Shown piece by piece: positions 28,359-37,925 of a stretch of 64,000 nucleotides of DNA. The position numbers were made by a program, and so were the translations under genes. Source of the DNA: Thiomonas sp. X19 (lineage in GTDB: Bacteria; Pseudomonadota; Gammaproteobacteria; Burkholderiales; Burkholderiaceae_C); the NCBI RefSeq assembly GCF_900089495.1, contig NZ_LT605203.1, positions 4,059,427-4,123,426 of the forward strand, written 5' to 3'. Position 1 is the first letter of the stretch, and each line of letters starts with the position of its first letter. The notes under the pieces are model-generated. The model made no database searches. It saw only the letters and a program-made list of their open reading frames with translations, and was not told where the DNA came from.

Positions 28359-29930
28359 TCATGCCCCAAGCCAGTGGCGCGCATTCCACAAGGCCAACAA
28401 CAAGAGAAACACCACCAGCCCGACGACGAAACCGATCAGGCCCTGCAGCAACGCATTGGTGCGCCGTTGTTCCTGCAACAACTGGCGCGTCAGCTCACGC
28501 TCGACTGGCTGTTGCGCTTGTTCCAAGGCGTGATGAACCAAGCGAGGCAAGGCGGGGAAGTACTGGGCGAAGCGTGGCGCCTCTTTTTGCAGGTGATCGC
28601 GCAAAGCGCGCCAGCCAACCTGGCTTTGCATCCAGCGCTTGAGGAAGGGCTGGGCGGTATTCCAGAGATCCAGGTCGGGGTCGAGCTGACGTCCGAGGCC
28701 TTCGACATTCAGCAGGGTTTTTTGCAACAGCACGAGCTGCGGCTGGATTTCCACCTTGAAGCGGCGCGACACCTGGAACAGGCGCAGCAGAATCTGTCCC
28801 AGGGAAATATCTTTCAGCGGACGCTCGAACTGCGGCTCGCACACGGTGCGAACAGCGGCCTCCAGCTCGTCCACACGCACCTCGGCCGGCACCCAGCCGG
28901 ATTCGAGATGCAGCTCAGCCACGCGCCGGTAATCGCGCCGGAAAAAGGCGATGAAGTTTTGCGCCAGATAGTCTTTGTCGAACTCTGACAGGGTGCCGAT
29001 GATGCCGAAGTCCAGCGCGATATACCAGCCAAAAGTTTCAGGCGCGAGACTGACCATGATGTTGCCCGGATGCATGTCGGCATGGAAAAAACCATCGCGA
29101 AACACCTGGGTGAAAAAGATCTCGACCCCGCTCTGCGCCAGCTTGTGGATGTCCACACCGGCATCACGCAAGCGGTCGATCTGACTGATGGGCACGCCAT
29201 GCATGCGCTCCATCACGATCACGCTTTCGGTGCAGAGATCCCAGACCATCTGCGGAATCAGGACCAGGCCCAGGCCGTCCATATTGCGGCGCAGTTGCGC
29301 CGCATTGGCCGCTTCGCGAACGAGGTCAAGCTCATCGTGCAGATATTTATCGAACTCGGCCACCACTTCGCACGGCTTGAGGCGCTTGCCGTCGGACCAG
29401 GCGCGCTCAACCCAGGCGGCCAGGGTTTGCATCAACTCCAGGTCCTGGTCGATGATTTTGCGCATGCCAGGTCGCAGCACCTTGACCGCCACCTCGTGTC
29501 CACCTTGCTCCACCGGCAGCATCGCGAAGTGCACTTGGGCGATGGAGGCGCTGGCAACCGGTGTGCGATCGAAACTGGCAAACAGCTGCGACAACGGCTG
29601 ACCCAAGGCCTGCTCGATCAGCATCACGGCCTGATCGGAGTCGAACGGCGGGACGCGATCCTGCAGCTTGGCGAGTTCGTCGGCGATATCGGTGGGCAGA
29701 AGATCGCGCCGGGTGGACAGCATCTGTCCGAACTTGACGAAGATCGGCCCCAGACTTTCCAGCGCCAAGCGCAGGCGCTGCCCACGCGGCGCATCGAGCT
29801 TGCGGCCAACGGCAAGGATGCGCGCCAGGAGCCGCAGCCAGCGATGGCGAAAGCCGCTGAGCACGAGCTGATCAAGTCCGTAGCGATGGGCAACGGTGGC
29901 AATGCGCAACAAACGCAGCAGGCGGCGCAT
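28359..29930 (-). CDS. ubiB: UbiB atypical kinase of ubiquinone synthesis
   Basis: UbiB is an ABC1/ADCK-type membrane-linked ATPase/kinase needed for ubiquinone synthesis. The product has 523 residues. The family KxGQ motif is in '[16 protein letters not shown]', the Ala-rich loop in '[10 protein letters not shown]', the catalytic Asp in '[11 protein letters not shown]', and the DFG in 'ALDFGIIG'. Two C-terminal transmembrane helices lie at about residues 485-520. It follows ubiJ with a 3-base gap. Confidence 0.95.
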   Translation of the reverse strand: MRRLLRLLRIATVAHRYGLDQLVLSGFRHRWLRLLARILAVGRKLDAPRGQRLRLALESLGPIFVKFGQMLSTRRDLLPTDIADELAKLQDRVPPFDSDQAVMLIEQALGQPLSQLFASFDRTPVASASIAQVHFAMLPVEQGGHEVAVKVLRPGMRKIIDQDLELMQTLAAWVERAWSDGKRLKPCEVVAEFDKYLHDELDLVREAANAAQLRRNMDGLGLVLIPQMVWDLCTESVIVMERMHGVPISQIDRLRDAGVDIHKLAQSGVEIFFTQVFRDGFFHADMHPGNIMVSLAPETFGWYIALDFGIIGTLSEFDKDYLAQNFIAFFRRDYRRVAELHLESGWVPAEVRVDELEAAVRTVCEPQFERPLKDISLGQILLRLFQVSRRFKVEIQPQLVLLQKTLLNVEGLGRQLDPDLDLWNTAQPFLKRWMQSQVGWRALRDHLQKEAPRFAQYFPALPRLVHHALEQAQQPVERELTRQLLQEQRRTNALLQGLIGFVVGLVVFLLLLALWNARHWLGA

Positions 29931-29933
29931 CCC

Positions 29934-30593
29934 TCAGTTCCGCGCCGTTGTATCGGTGCGGCGCACGAGCATTTGAACGCGCTTGTCGAGCCTGGCCGTC
30001 GCGTCACGCAATTGCGCCAATTCGACACTGCAGGCCGTGTACTCGGCGCGGCCAACCAGTGCGCGTGGCGCCTCGGCCAGCCAGTCCTTGGTGTCGGCTT
30101 CGACTTGCCGGCGTAGGCGTCGCCCCTGGGCTAGCATTCCTCGCCCGGCGCGTACCAGCCGATGCGCAGCCAGGTCGCCGAGAAGTTGGGCAAGGTCATC
30201 TTCCGCATCCCAGCGCAGATGGCCGAGCAGCCAGGAGACTGCCTGGGCAAATTCGGCATCGCCCGTGATGCGCACTCCCGTCAGCCCCAGTGCTTGTCCG
30301 CGCCATCGAGCCGCCAAAACGGCGCTGACGTCGATATCGAGCCTGAGTTCAGAAGGCTGAGCGACCTCCTGGGTCGGCCCCGGTGCAAACCCGCCCGCCG
30401 GGGATATCTGCAATACGGCACTTCGACCGGCAACATGCAGGGCCAGGTGCTTGCCGATATGCGCTCGCATGCGTTCCTCAGCCTGCGGCTCTTGGCGGAT
30501 GAGGTGGTTGATGGCTTGGGTCACATGCAGCACAGCGCGTTGCTGCATGCGGTCTGGCCACTGCAAAGTTGGGCTTGGGTCTGTGCTGGACAT
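29934..30593 (-). CDS. ubiJ: UbiJ accessory factor (SCP2 domain)
   Basis: The 219-residue protein has a sterol-carrier-protein-2 domain in the N-terminal two-thirds ('LRLDIDVSAVLAARWRGQALGLTGVRITGDAEFAQAVSWLL') and a C-terminal helix ('AQLRDATARLDKRVQMLVRR'). UbiJ binds the lipid head group and scaffolds the soluble ubiquinone hydroxylation complex. Position directly before ubiB, in the cluster with ubiE, matches the known ubiE-ubiJ-ubiB order. The Tim44-like gene is inserted between ubiE and ubiJ here. Confidence 0.88.
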   Translation of the reverse strand: MSSTDPSPTLQWPDRMQQRAVLHVTQAINHLIRQEPQAEERMRAHIGKHLALHVAGRSAVLQISPAGGFAPGPTQEVAQPSELRLDIDVSAVLAARWRGQALGLTGVRITGDAEFAQAVSWLLGHLRWDAEDDLAQLLGDLAAHRLVRAGRGMLAQGRRLRRQVEADTKDWLAEAPRALVGRAEYTACSVELAQLRDATARLDKRVQMLVRRTDTTARN

Positions 30594-30870
30594 AGGAGGT
30601 GTGCAATCCGGCGATCATTCTAGGAGTCTGGAGTAACCTCAGAGCAGCAAGCCAGCGTTGCGCCACATGTCGCGTACCAAGTACATGCCGGGCCGAATCC
30701 GAAGCCCTGTGGAACTCTGGAGAAGACATCGCCCAAAGCCGCGCAAGACTGGCTTGCGACGTCCAGCAAAGATCAAGGGTGCAAGGCCATTGTGACCATG
30801 CACCCTCGAGTCATCTCGGTACCCGAAGAATGGGCCCGACTAGGAATGTCAATCCCAAACTGGCCGGCGA
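30594..30870. other. Intergenic region before ubiJ, nothing recognised
   Basis: About 280 bases between the Tim44-like gene's terminator and ubiJ carry no convincing coding frame on either strand. Short frames here lack ribosome sites and any recognisable motif. It must contain the ubiJ-ubiB promoter, but I see no clear -35/-10 pair. A 14-base string TACATGCCGGGCCG here also occurs near 21769. Confidence 0.4.
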
Positions 30871-30874
30871 AAAC

Positions 30875-30907
30875 GTTGCGGCCTGGACAACGGGTTCAGG
30901 CCGCAAC
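30875..30907 (-). terminator. Rho-independent terminator of the Tim44-like gene
   Basis: GTTGCGGCCTG (30875-30885) and CAGGCCGCAAC (30897-30907) form a perfect 11-base-pair stem with an 11-base loop. Read on the minus strand it begins 6 bases after the Tim44-like stop and is followed by GTTTTCG. It separates the upstream ubiE group from ubiJ-ubiB. Confidence 0.8.
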
Positions 30908-30912
30908 AAGAT

Positions 30913-31818
30913 TCAGGCCAGCTGTTGAATTCCGGCCAGCAGCCAACCCCCATTGCCGGAAACCGGCTTGACCAGATTCCACACCTCGCGCACGGGCTGC
31001 GCACCACCCCAGCTTTCCTCGCGGACCAACCCGGAGAATTCGACGCTGGCGAGGTATTCACCGCCCAACTCCTGCAGATCGAGCAGCACGGCTTCGAGCG
31101 TGACCACATCGGTCTGATTCTGCGCACCCCCACGCTGTTCGATCTCGGCCTTTAGCTGCGCGAAGAATTCCGGCGTGCTGTACGACTCGATGCCGTGCAA
31201 GTCGCCTGCATCCCACGCCTTCTGCAGTTGGTAGTAATGCTCGCGCGCCTTGTTCAGGAATGCACGTTGATCGAAGTCTGCCGGAATCGAGCCCTGAGCC
31301 GTGGCGGCGCTTCCAACTGGGGCTTGCATCCCCTCGAAACGCTGTGGGGATAGATAGGACTCCGACCCGAGTTGGGCCGCGTCATAAGCACCACGCGGCA
31401 TTCCGGCCGGTTGCGGCATGGATGAGGCACCAGAACGGCGGAAAAGTCGGAGCAGGAACATCCCCACGGCCACCGCCAAGCCTGCGATCAGCAGGGCTGT
31501 GACGAACGAGGCCAGGCCTGCGCCCAGGCCGAAGGCGTGGAACAACGCTGCCAGCCCGATGCCAGCCGCCAAGCCGCCGAGCATGCCGCCCCAACGGCTG
31601 GCAGGGCGTGGGGTGGCTGCCGCAGGTGCGGCTGCCTGCCGTGGCGCCACGGCAGGGGCGGGTGTGGCCTGCTGACGTTGCAGCAATCCACTGTTTTGAC
31701 GCCCCAGTGTTTTGCCTCCTCCCATGCGCTTGGCTTGTGCCTCGGCCGCAAAAAGAGTGGAGGCCAGCACGAGGCTGACGCCGAGAACGAGAAGGGTCCA
31801 ATGCTTGTTCATGATCAT
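30913..31818 (-). CDS. Tim44-like domain protein, exported or membrane-bound
   Basis: The protein has about 301 residues (start at 31818 or 31812). A signal-like segment (TLLVLGVSLVLASTLFAAEAQA) comes first, then a Gly/Ala/Pro-rich linker, two transmembrane helices around residues 80-130 ('GGLAAGIGLAALFHAFGLGAGLASFVTALLIAGLAVAVGMFLLRLF') and a C-terminal Tim44-like domain (about 180-300, 'FLNKAREHYYQLQKAWDAGD'). Bacterial relatives are of unknown function. It is the gene after ubiE. Confidence 0.85.
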   Translation of the reverse strand: MIMNKHWTLLVLGVSLVLASTLFAAEAQAKRMGGGKTLGRQNSGLLQRQQATPAPAVAPRQAAAPAAATPRPASRWGGMLGGLAAGIGLAALFHAFGLGAGLASFVTALLIAGLAVAVGMFLLRLFRRSGASSMPQPAGMPRGAYDAAQLGSESYLSPQRFEGMQAPVGSAATAQGSIPADFDQRAFLNKAREHYYQLQKAWDAGDLHGIESYSTPEFFAQLKAEIEQRGGAQNQTDVVTLEAVLLDLQELGGEYLASVEFSGLVREESWGGAQPVREVWNLVKPVSGNGGWLLAGIQQLA

Positions 31819-31894
31819 GCCCGGTTGTGGATGCCTACATTTTGTTACTAAAACCACCGGAAAAGTTCACGCATCTCGAAAAAATTATGTTCCT

Positions 31895-32644
31895 TCAAGC
31901 CTTGAGGCCAATATGCAACGCGACGACTCCGGCCGAAAGGTTATACCAGTCGACCTTGGCGAATCCGGCCTCGAGCATCAGAGTCTTCAAGCTGGCTTGA
32001 TCCGGGTGCTGGCGGATGGATTCAGCCAGGTAGCGGTAACTGTCGGCATCGCCCGCGACCCATTGTCCAAGGCGTGGCAGTATGCGGAAGGAGTACCAGT
32101 CATAGATGCCGCGCAGCGGTTCCCAGGGACGAGAAAACTCGAGCACCAGCAGTTTTCCGCCTGGCTTGAGCACGCGGCGCATTTCCGCCAGCGCAAGGTC
32201 CTTGTGGGTCATGTTGCGAAGGCCAAAAGCCACGCTCACGCGGTCAAAGCTGCCATCGGGAAATGGCAGGATTTCGGCGTCGCAGAGCGCTGCCGGCACA
32301 CACAAGCCTGCATCTTCCAGCTGGGTTCGCCCCTCGGCCAGCATGGCACCATTGATGTCGGTCGACACGACCATGCCGCCCGGTTCGACTTGCGGCGCGA
32401 ATGCACGGGCCAAGTCACCAGTGCCGGAGGCGATGTCGAGCACACGATGCCCGGGACGCACGGCTGCCAGCGCCACGGTGAAGGCTTTCCAGCCCCGGTG
32501 GAGGCCGGCACTCATCAAGTCATTCATCAGGTTGTAGCGGGGCGCGACCGAGTCAAAGACCTGCGCCACGCGTTGCGCCTTTTCACGCTCGGCCACGGTC
32601 TCGAAGCCGAAGTGTGTAGTTGCTTCACCGGACTCAATGGCCAT
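31895..32644 (-). CDS. ubiE: Ubiquinone/menaquinone C-methyltransferase
   Basis: UbiE carries out the C-methylation of demethylated quinone precursors with SAM. The product has 249 residues from the ATG at 32644 ([22 protein letters not shown]), with '[22 protein letters not shown]', the SAM motif '[12 protein letters not shown]', '[26 protein letters not shown]' and '[16 protein letters not shown]'. GGAG lies upstream of this start; the alternative at 32656 adds four residues. It overlaps the end of the DUF971 gene by 11 bases. Confidence 0.96.
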   Translation of the reverse strand: MAIESGEATTHFGFETVAEREKAQRVAQVFDSVAPRYNLMNDLMSAGLHRGWKAFTVALAAVRPGHRVLDIASGTGDLARAFAPQVEPGGMVVSTDINGAMLAEGRTQLEDAGLCVPAALCDAEILPFPDGSFDRVSVAFGLRNMTHKDLALAEMRRVLKPGGKLLVLEFSRPWEPLRGIYDWYSFRILPRLGQWVAGDADSYRYLAESIRQHPDQASLKTLMLEAGFAKVDWYNLSAGVVALHIGLKA

Positions 32645-33062
32645 GGTGCGCTCCATGCCCACAGCCACCGCTCGATGGGGCATCAGCCGTCACCATTGCG
32701 GCATCGCGGTCCACTTGAGCCGCGGCAAGTCGCTCCAGGTAGTCACTCCACAACTGCGACTGCTCCGAACCCAGGAAATACAAATATTCCCAGGTGAAGA
32801 TGCCCGTGTCGTGACCGTCGGAAAAAGTCGGTTGCACGGCGTAATTGCCCACGTATTCCAGCTGATTGATCAAGACATCGCGTTTCCCTGTCTGCAGGGT
32901 TTCCTGGCCAGGACCGTGTCCACGCACCTCGGCTGAAGGCGAACACACCCGCAGCAGTTCGAACGGAAGCCGAAACACCGCGCCATCATCGAAGGCGATT
33001 TCCAGATCACGCGACTGGCGGTGAACCGTCAATTGCGTTGGGTGGGGGACTGTGTGAGCCAT
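32634..33062 (-). CDS. DUF971 family protein
   Basis: The 142-residue protein has the DUF971 pattern '[40 protein letters not shown]' and '[28 protein letters not shown]', the same fold as the N-terminal domain of gamma-butyrobetaine hydroxylase. The C-terminus ends in a His/Gly tail ([10 protein letters not shown]) that may bind metal. It is the first gene of the ubiE unit and overlaps ubiE, so the two are coupled. Function unknown. Confidence 0.88.
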   Translation of the reverse strand: MAHTVPHPTQLTVHRQSRDLEIAFDDGAVFRLPFELLRVCSPSAEVRGHGPGQETLQTGKRDVLINQLEYVGNYAVQPTFSDGHDTGIFTWEYLYFLGSEQSQLWSDYLERLAAAQVDRDAAMVTADAPSSGGCGHGAHHGH

Positions 33063-33253
33063 GAACTTGAACCTTTGTCGCGCTGACTTGCAATAGCGAA
33101 TTATGCGTCTGCGTCCATACGCGTGTACGCCAACAGCCGTCGGACTGCTGCAGCGTTCGAAAAACACGTTCATGCGGCTGCGCAACAGCACGACAAGCCG
33201 ACTGCACTTTTGCAAGACTGAGAACGCTGCCGGGCTGCACGAGTCTGGCGAGC
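33063..33253. other. Upstream region of the DUF971-ubiE unit
   Basis: These 190 bases separate the terminator at 33254-33280 from the DUF971 start codon and must hold the promoter of the ubiE unit. I see no open frame of note and no clear consensus promoter pair. Confidence 0.35.
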
Positions 33254-33316
33254 AAAAAAATACCCGGGCAGAGCCCGGGTGAATTGCACACTCCCTGAAA
33301 GAGCTGTTTAGAGCTC
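33254..33316 (-). ncRNA. Candidate small RNA with strong terminator (33254-33280)
   Basis: On the minus strand TGGACA (complement of 33346-33351) and CAGAAT (complement of 33323-33328) are spaced by 17 bases, a plausible promoter. The transcript would start near 33316, fold GAGCT-CTAAAC-AGCTC, and end in a perfect terminator: ACCCGGGC / GCCCGGGT (33262-33280) followed by ATTTTTTT. No ribosome site or frame is present. The terminator is firm. The separate RNA is speculative, and the sequence may simply be the 3' end of the tRNA-Thr transcript. Confidence 0.4.
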
Positions 33317-33404
33317 AGTCACATTCTGATACAAAAAGTTTGCATTGTCCAGCTCTTCAAACCCGGGAGCGATGCAATATCGAGGTTCTATTTGCAGGTT
33401 TTTT

Positions 33405-33480
<76 letters not shown>

Positions 33481-33528
33481 AGGGACTTCCCTGGTGAAGC
33501 GGCGACTTCGGGTTGCGATCTCAAACGT

Positions 33529-34083
33529 TCACTTCACGCGCTTGAGATGTCCCCCGGAAGGCCGCGGGGGGGGATCAGCCGGCGGCTCGCCCTCGGCCTT
33601 GGATGCATCGACTGAGCGGGAAGCTTGCTCAGGGATCTCTGCGGCGGCTTGAGTGCTGTCGGGCACGGCATGAAGATGGCTTGCTGGCGCTGTCTCAGGC
33701 GTCTGCGCATCTTCGCCTTCGACTGAGCCGGCGGCAGCAGGATCACCAGCGCCGGATTCGGGGATGGGAAACGCCATGCCCTGCCCATTCTCGCGGGCGT
33801 AGATCGCAGTGACGTGGCTCACGGGCACGAGTATGTCGCGGGCTACTCCGCCGAAGCGCGCCTTGAAACGCACGTCGTCATGTCCGATCTTCAGGCCCGT
33901 GGTCGCGCCGAAACTGATGTTGAGCACAATTTCGCCATTCTTGACATGCTCGCGCGGCACCCGCACCTGGCTGTCCACGTGAACTGCCAGGTAGGGTGTC
34001 AGTCCGTTGTCGGTGCACCATTCGTAGAGGGCGCGCAACAGGTAGGGCTTGGTCGAACTTGGATTTTCAGCCGAGTTGGTCAT
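33529..34083 (-). CDS. sspB: ClpXP adaptor SspB
   Basis: SspB tethers ssrA-tagged proteins to ClpXP. The product has 184 residues. The folded domain (about 10-118) has 'KPYLLRALYEWCTDNGLTPYLAVHV' and 'EIVLNISFGATTGLKI'. A long acidic, Pro/Ala-rich linker leads to the C-terminal 'HLKRVK', which fits the short ClpX-binding (XB) motif. It follows sspA at 20 bases, the conserved sspA-sspB order. Confidence 0.94.
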   Translation of the reverse strand: MTNSAENPSSTKPYLLRALYEWCTDNGLTPYLAVHVDSQVRVPREHVKNGEIVLNISFGATTGLKIGHDDVRFKARFGGVARDILVPVSHVTAIYARENGQGMAFPIPESGAGDPAAAGSVEGEDAQTPETAPASHLHAVPDSTQAAAEIPEQASRSVDASKAEGEPPADPPPRPSGGHLKRVK

Positions 34084-34103
34084 GACTCTTCCTGCTGCCG
34101 GAA

Positions 34104-34715
34104 TTACTTGCGCATGACCTTTTCCGAAGGCGTGAGCGCCTCGATGTAGGCAGGGCGCTGAAAAATGCGCTCGGCATACTTGGAGAGCGGCGCGGCTGAT
34201 TTGGGCAGATCGATGCCATAGTGGTCCAAGCGCCAGAGCAGGGGCGCGATGGAGACGTCGAGCATGGAGAATTCATCACCCAGCATGAAACGATTCTTGG
34301 TAAAAATCGGCGCCAGCTGGGTCAGGCGGTCACGAATCGCGGCCCTGGCCTTTTCCATGGCCTTTTCATTGGCTTTGCTGGCACGAGACTCGAGTGTGGA
34401 GACGTGCACGAACAATTCCTTTTCAAAATTGAACAGGAACAAACGCACCCGGGCACGCGCCACCGGGTCACCCGGCATGAGCTGGGGATGCGGAAAACGC
34501 TCGTCAATGTACTCGTTGATGATGTTGGATTCGTACAGGATGAGGTCACGCTCGACCAGAATGGGCACCTGACCATAGGGGTTCATGACGTTCACATCTT
34601 CAGGTTTGTTGAAGAGATCGACATCACGAATTTCGAAATCCATGCCCTTTTCGAACAGGACAAAACGGCAACGCTGCGAGAATGGGCAGGTCGTGCCTGA
34701 ATAAAGCACCATCAT
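34104..34715 (-). CDS. sspA: Stringent starvation protein A
   Basis: SspA is a 203-residue glutathione-S-transferase-fold protein that binds RNA polymerase and is induced by starvation. The thioredoxin-like half has 'VLYSGTTCPFSQRCRFVLFEKGMDFE' and 'VPILVERDLILYESNIINEYIDERFPHPQLMPGDP'; the all-helical half follows. It lies downstream of petC and upstream of sspB, a typical betaproteobacterial arrangement. Confidence 0.95.
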   Translation of the reverse strand: MMVLYSGTTCPFSQRCRFVLFEKGMDFEIRDVDLFNKPEDVNVMNPYGQVPILVERDLILYESNIINEYIDERFPHPQLMPGDPVARARVRLFLFNFEKELFVHVSTLESRASKANEKAMEKARAAIRDRLTQLAPIFTKNRFMLGDEFSMLDVSIAPLLWRLDHYGIDLPKSAAPLSKYAERIFQRPAYIEALTPSEKVMRK

Positions 34716-34829
34716 AAGAGGCGACTCCTGAAAAAGCGAAGGGAGTGAGCATGCTCACCCCCGCGACAGCCGGCCAAAAAGGCGGGCCTATGGACACTGC
34801 TGCCGGGTCCCTGGAGGGACTCGGTTCAA

Positions 34830-35624
34830 CTAACTCACATCTTTCCAGTATTCGGACTTGAGGCGCCAGGTGATGAAGGTGAGCAGGGCCAAAAAGAGCA
34901 ACACAATAACGCCCAGTCGTTTGCGTTCGAGTTGGTCCGGTTCGGCCATCCATTGCATGTAGGCCACAAGATCGGCAATTTGTGAATCATACTGCGTCGG
35001 GCTCAAACTTCCAGGCGTGAGCTGTTCGTACGCGACAAAGCGCTTGAGTTGGAGGCCCGCGGCGGCTGGGTCTTTCGTGAGCACGAACTTCGCTGCGCGC
35101 TCGCCCTGCAAGGGCCACAACGGGTTGGGCATGGCGACTCCGGGGAGCACCAAGTTGTTCCAGCCCGTCGGGCGCGTGGGGTCGCGGTAAAACGAAAGCA
35201 GGTAGGTGTACAGGTAATCGGCGCCAGAACCACGATGGGAGGCCAGTGCCCGCTCGATCACGCTCAGGTCCGGCGGGGAAGCGCCGAACCAGGCCTCGGC
35301 CTGGGCTGGCGTCATCGCGACTTTCATCGTGTCCCCGAGCCTGGATTCGCTGAACATCAGGTTTTTCTGCACCTGGTCTGCCGTCAAGCCAATGGCGCGC
35401 AAACGCTCATAGCGCATGTACTTGGCGCTGTGGCAGTTGAGGCAGTAGTTGACAAAAAGCTTCGCACCGTTTTGCAGAGCGAGCAAATCGTTGACCCGAT
35501 AGGGAGCATGCTGTAGCGCGATACGTTCTTGTTCGGCTGCCGCGTGTGCCGTCAAGGCAGCGCAACTCAGCCCCAGCGCGAGCGCCAGGCGCAGCAACCA
35601 GCGGAATGGATGGATCATGATCAT
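34830..35624 (-). CDS. petC: Cytochrome c1 of the bc1 complex
   Basis: This is the membrane-anchored c-type cytochrome that passes electrons from the Rieske protein to soluble cytochrome c. The product has about 264 residues. The signal peptide has its hydrophobic core at residues 10-28. The heme site is C61-LN-C64-H65, the distal methionine lies in the 'VAMPNPLW' region, and a C-terminal transmembrane anchor follows ('LGVIVLLFLALLTFITWRL'). The start is 35624 or 35618. It is the third gene of petABC, 2 bases after petB. Confidence 0.95.
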   Translation of the reverse strand: MIMIHPFRWLLRLALALGLSCAALTAHAAAEQERIALQHAPYRVNDLLALQNGAKLFVNYCLNCHSAKYMRYERLRAIGLTADQVQKNLMFSESRLGDTMKVAMTPAQAEAWFGASPPDLSVIERALASHRGSGADYLYTYLLSFYRDPTRPTGWNNLVLPGVAMPNPLWPLQGERAAKFVLTKDPAAAGLQLKRFVAYEQLTPGSLSPTQYDSQIADLVAYMQWMAEPDQLERKRLGVIVLLFLALLTFITWRLKSEYWKDVS

Positions 35625-35626
35625 GC

Positions 35627-37036
35627 TCAGTGGGGGTGATAGACCAAGCGTTCGGGCACCGCTCTGCACACGCCGAGACGGCTCCACCAGGGCATGAGCC
35701 AAAGGAAGCCGAAGTAGATGAAGGTGCAGGTCACCGAGATCCAGTAACCGACGGGAGACGGTTCGGAGATGCCGAAATAGCCAAGCACGATGAAGTCAAG
35801 CGCAAACAGAATCAACAGCGAAAAATGCCATTTCGGGCGGTAGCGGATGGACTTGACCGGGGAGTGATCCAGCCAAGGCAGGAAGAACAGCGAGATGACG
35901 GCGCCACCCATCACCAAGACGCCCCAGAACTTGGCATCGACCGTGGCCATAGCCCACAGCAGAAAAGCCATGCCTGCAGCCAGCGCGGCCAAACGCAGGG
36001 GGCTGCGCCGCAGGCGCCAGGCTCCCCATAACGCAGCGGCTGCAAGCACGGCCATCCAGAGATGGACAGAGGTGGTGGTGGTGGCTCTCAGCATGGAGTA
36101 GAAGGGCGTGAAGTACCAGACCGGGGCGATGTGCGGCGGGGTTTTCAGCGGATCGGCCGGGATGAAGTTGTTGTGCTCCAGGAAGTAGCCACCGAAGGTC
36201 GGCGCGAAGAACAGCACGGCACTGAAAATGGTGAGGAAAGCCGACAGCCCGAAGAGGTCGTGCACGGTGAAATAGGGATGGAAGGGAATGCCATCGCGCG
36301 GATTGCCGCGGGCGTCCTTGTTGGCCTTGATCTCGATGCCGTCCGGGTTGTTGGAGCCCACTTGATGCAACGCGATGATGTGTGCCCCCACCAGCCCGAT
36401 GAGCAGCAGTGGTATGGCGATGACGTGGAAGGCGAAGAAGCGGTTGAGCGTGGCGTCGCTCACCACATAGTCGCCACGAATCCACAACGAGAGGTCGGGA
36501 CCGATGAAGGGAATGGCGGAAAAGAGGTTGACGATGACTTGCGCACCCCAGAACGACATCTGACCCCAGGGCAGGAGGTAGCCGAAGAAAGCCTCGCCCA
36601 TCAGGCACAGGAAAATGAGACAGCCGAAAATCCACACCAACTCGCGCGGCTTGCGGTATGAGCCGTAGAGCAGGCCGCGGAACATGTGCATGTAAATGAT
36701 GACGAAGAACGCCGATGCCCCGGTGGAGTGGATGTAGCGAATCAGCCAGCCCCAGCTCACGTCGCGCATGATGTATTCGACCGAGCCGAACGCCAGTGCC
36801 GCATCGGGCTTGTAGTGCATCACCAGAAAAATGCCGCTGATGACCTGGATGGCCAGCACGACGATGGCGAGTGAGCCAAAGTAGTACCAGAAATTCAGGT
36901 TCTTCGGCGCGTAATACTCGCTCAGGTGTGCAGCCCAAAGCGCGGAGAACGGGAAACGGTCGTCGATCCATTGACGCAAGCCGCCGCGTGGAGTTTCGGC
37001 AGGCACGCCGGGATCCGGCAGAGTCTGATCAGCCAT
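35627..37036 (-). CDS. petB: Cytochrome b of the bc1 complex
   Basis: The 469-residue, eight-helix membrane protein holds the two b hemes and the quinol sites. 'HYKPDAALAFGSVEYIMRDVSWGWLIRYIHSTGASAFF' and 'GYLLPWGQMSFWGAQVI' carry heme and Qi/Qo residues. A 'PVWY' motif replaces the PEWY of the Qo site, in 'APVWYFTPFYSMLRA'. It is longer than 380-residue mitochondrial forms, as usual in betaproteobacteria. Confidence 0.96.
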   Translation of the reverse strand: MADQTLPDPGVPAETPRGGLRQWIDDRFPFSALWAAHLSEYYAPKNLNFWYYFGSLAIVVLAIQVISGIFLVMHYKPDAALAFGSVEYIMRDVSWGWLIRYIHSTGASAFFVIIYMHMFRGLLYGSYRKPRELVWIFGCLIFLCLMGEAFFGYLLPWGQMSFWGAQVIVNLFSAIPFIGPDLSLWIRGDYVVSDATLNRFFAFHVIAIPLLLIGLVGAHIIALHQVGSNNPDGIEIKANKDARGNPRDGIPFHPYFTVHDLFGLSAFLTIFSAVLFFAPTFGGYFLEHNNFIPADPLKTPPHIAPVWYFTPFYSMLRATTTTSVHLWMAVLAAAALWGAWRLRRSPLRLAALAAGMAFLLWAMATVDAKFWGVLVMGGAVISLFFLPWLDHSPVKSIRYRPKWHFSLLILFALDFIVLGYFGISEPSPVGYWISVTCTFIYFGFLWLMPWWSRLGVCRAVPERLVYHPH

Positions 37037-37059
37037 GGCTTGATCTCCGTTTGGGGCCT

Positions 37060-37638
37060 TCAGGCCTTGTATTCACCGAGAAGAATTTTTCGGTCGTTGA
37101 TGTAGTGATACGGGGGCACGGGCAGGTTGTCCGGCGCCGGCATGTTCTTGAACACGCGCGCTGCGAGATCGAATTCGGAACCATGGCAGGGGCAGAGGAA
37201 GCCGCCTTGCCAGTCGCTTGGCAAGGAGGGCTGGGCGCCCGGGGTGAATCGGTCGACAGGCGAGCAGCCCAGATGCGTGCAAATGCCGATGACCACGAGG
37301 AACTCGGGTTTGATGGAGCGCCACTGGTTTTGCGCCCAGGCCGGCGTGGGAAAGGCCATGCGTTTGGACAGTGGATCGGCCACCAGCGATTGCGTCACGT
37401 TCAGCGAAGCCAGCATCTGCGGCGTGCGGCGCAAGAACCACACCGGTTGCCCCCGCCACAGCACGGTCAGTTTTTCACCGGGACGCAGCTGGCCGATTTC
37501 GACTTCGATCGGCCCACCCTCGGCCTTGGCTTTGGCCGATGGCTCCATCGATTCAATAAAAGGGACGGCGGTTGCCGCGCCTGCAAAGCAGGTGGCGGCA
37601 CCTGTGGCAATCAACCAAATGCGGCGTTGGGAATCCAT
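37060..37638 (-). CDS. petA: Rieske iron-sulfur protein
   Basis: The Rieske subunit transfers electrons from quinol to cytochrome c1. The product has 192 residues from the ATG at 37638 (MDSQRRIWLIATGAATCFAG). The N-terminal segment with paired Arg residues and a hydrophobic helix is a Tat-type signal anchor. Cluster ligands are C120 and H122 with C125 (CTHLGC), and C149, C151, H152 (CPCHGS). It is the first gene of petABC; a TATACAT element upstream at about 37704-37710 (minus strand) may be its -10. Confidence 0.95.
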   Translation of the reverse strand: MDSQRRIWLIATGAATCFAGAATAVPFIESMEPSAKAKAEGGPIEVEIGQLRPGEKLTVLWRGQPVWFLRRTPQMLASLNVTQSLVADPLSKRMAFPTPAWAQNQWRSIKPEFLVVIGICTHLGCSPVDRFTPGAQPSLPSDWQGGFLCPCHGSEFDLAARVFKNMPAPDNLPVPPYHYINDRKILLGEYKA

Positions 37639-37925
37639 CGTTTCGGAGCGGTAGTGAAGCGATGGAATTCTGGTCCCCCAGCACGAATTTCGCATTAGGA
37701 AAAGCATGTATAAGAACTCACTGATTTAGGGACGATGCATTGCGTTTCATCAATAAACGCCTTGCTGCACCGCAAAAATGCGCTGTGACATCGGCTGGCC
37801 ATCTCACTAAATCGACCCAACTTCCATGGGTCGCAACCCGCCCGCCGGGCTTTACAAAGGTGTCCAATCCAAGCGCTGGGCGGTACATTGGGTCACCCTT
37901 ATCCACTGACTACGGGAGTGACACG

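Noticed and set aside
27257-28642. A 461-residue plus-strand open frame
   Set aside because: Only its first 80 residues resemble a real family (ABM remnant); the rest is antisense to the aldo/keto reductase and ubiB.
30599-30928. A 109-residue plus-strand frame in the gap before ubiJ
   Set aside because: No ribosome site, no motif, and it runs into the Tim44-like terminator hairpin.
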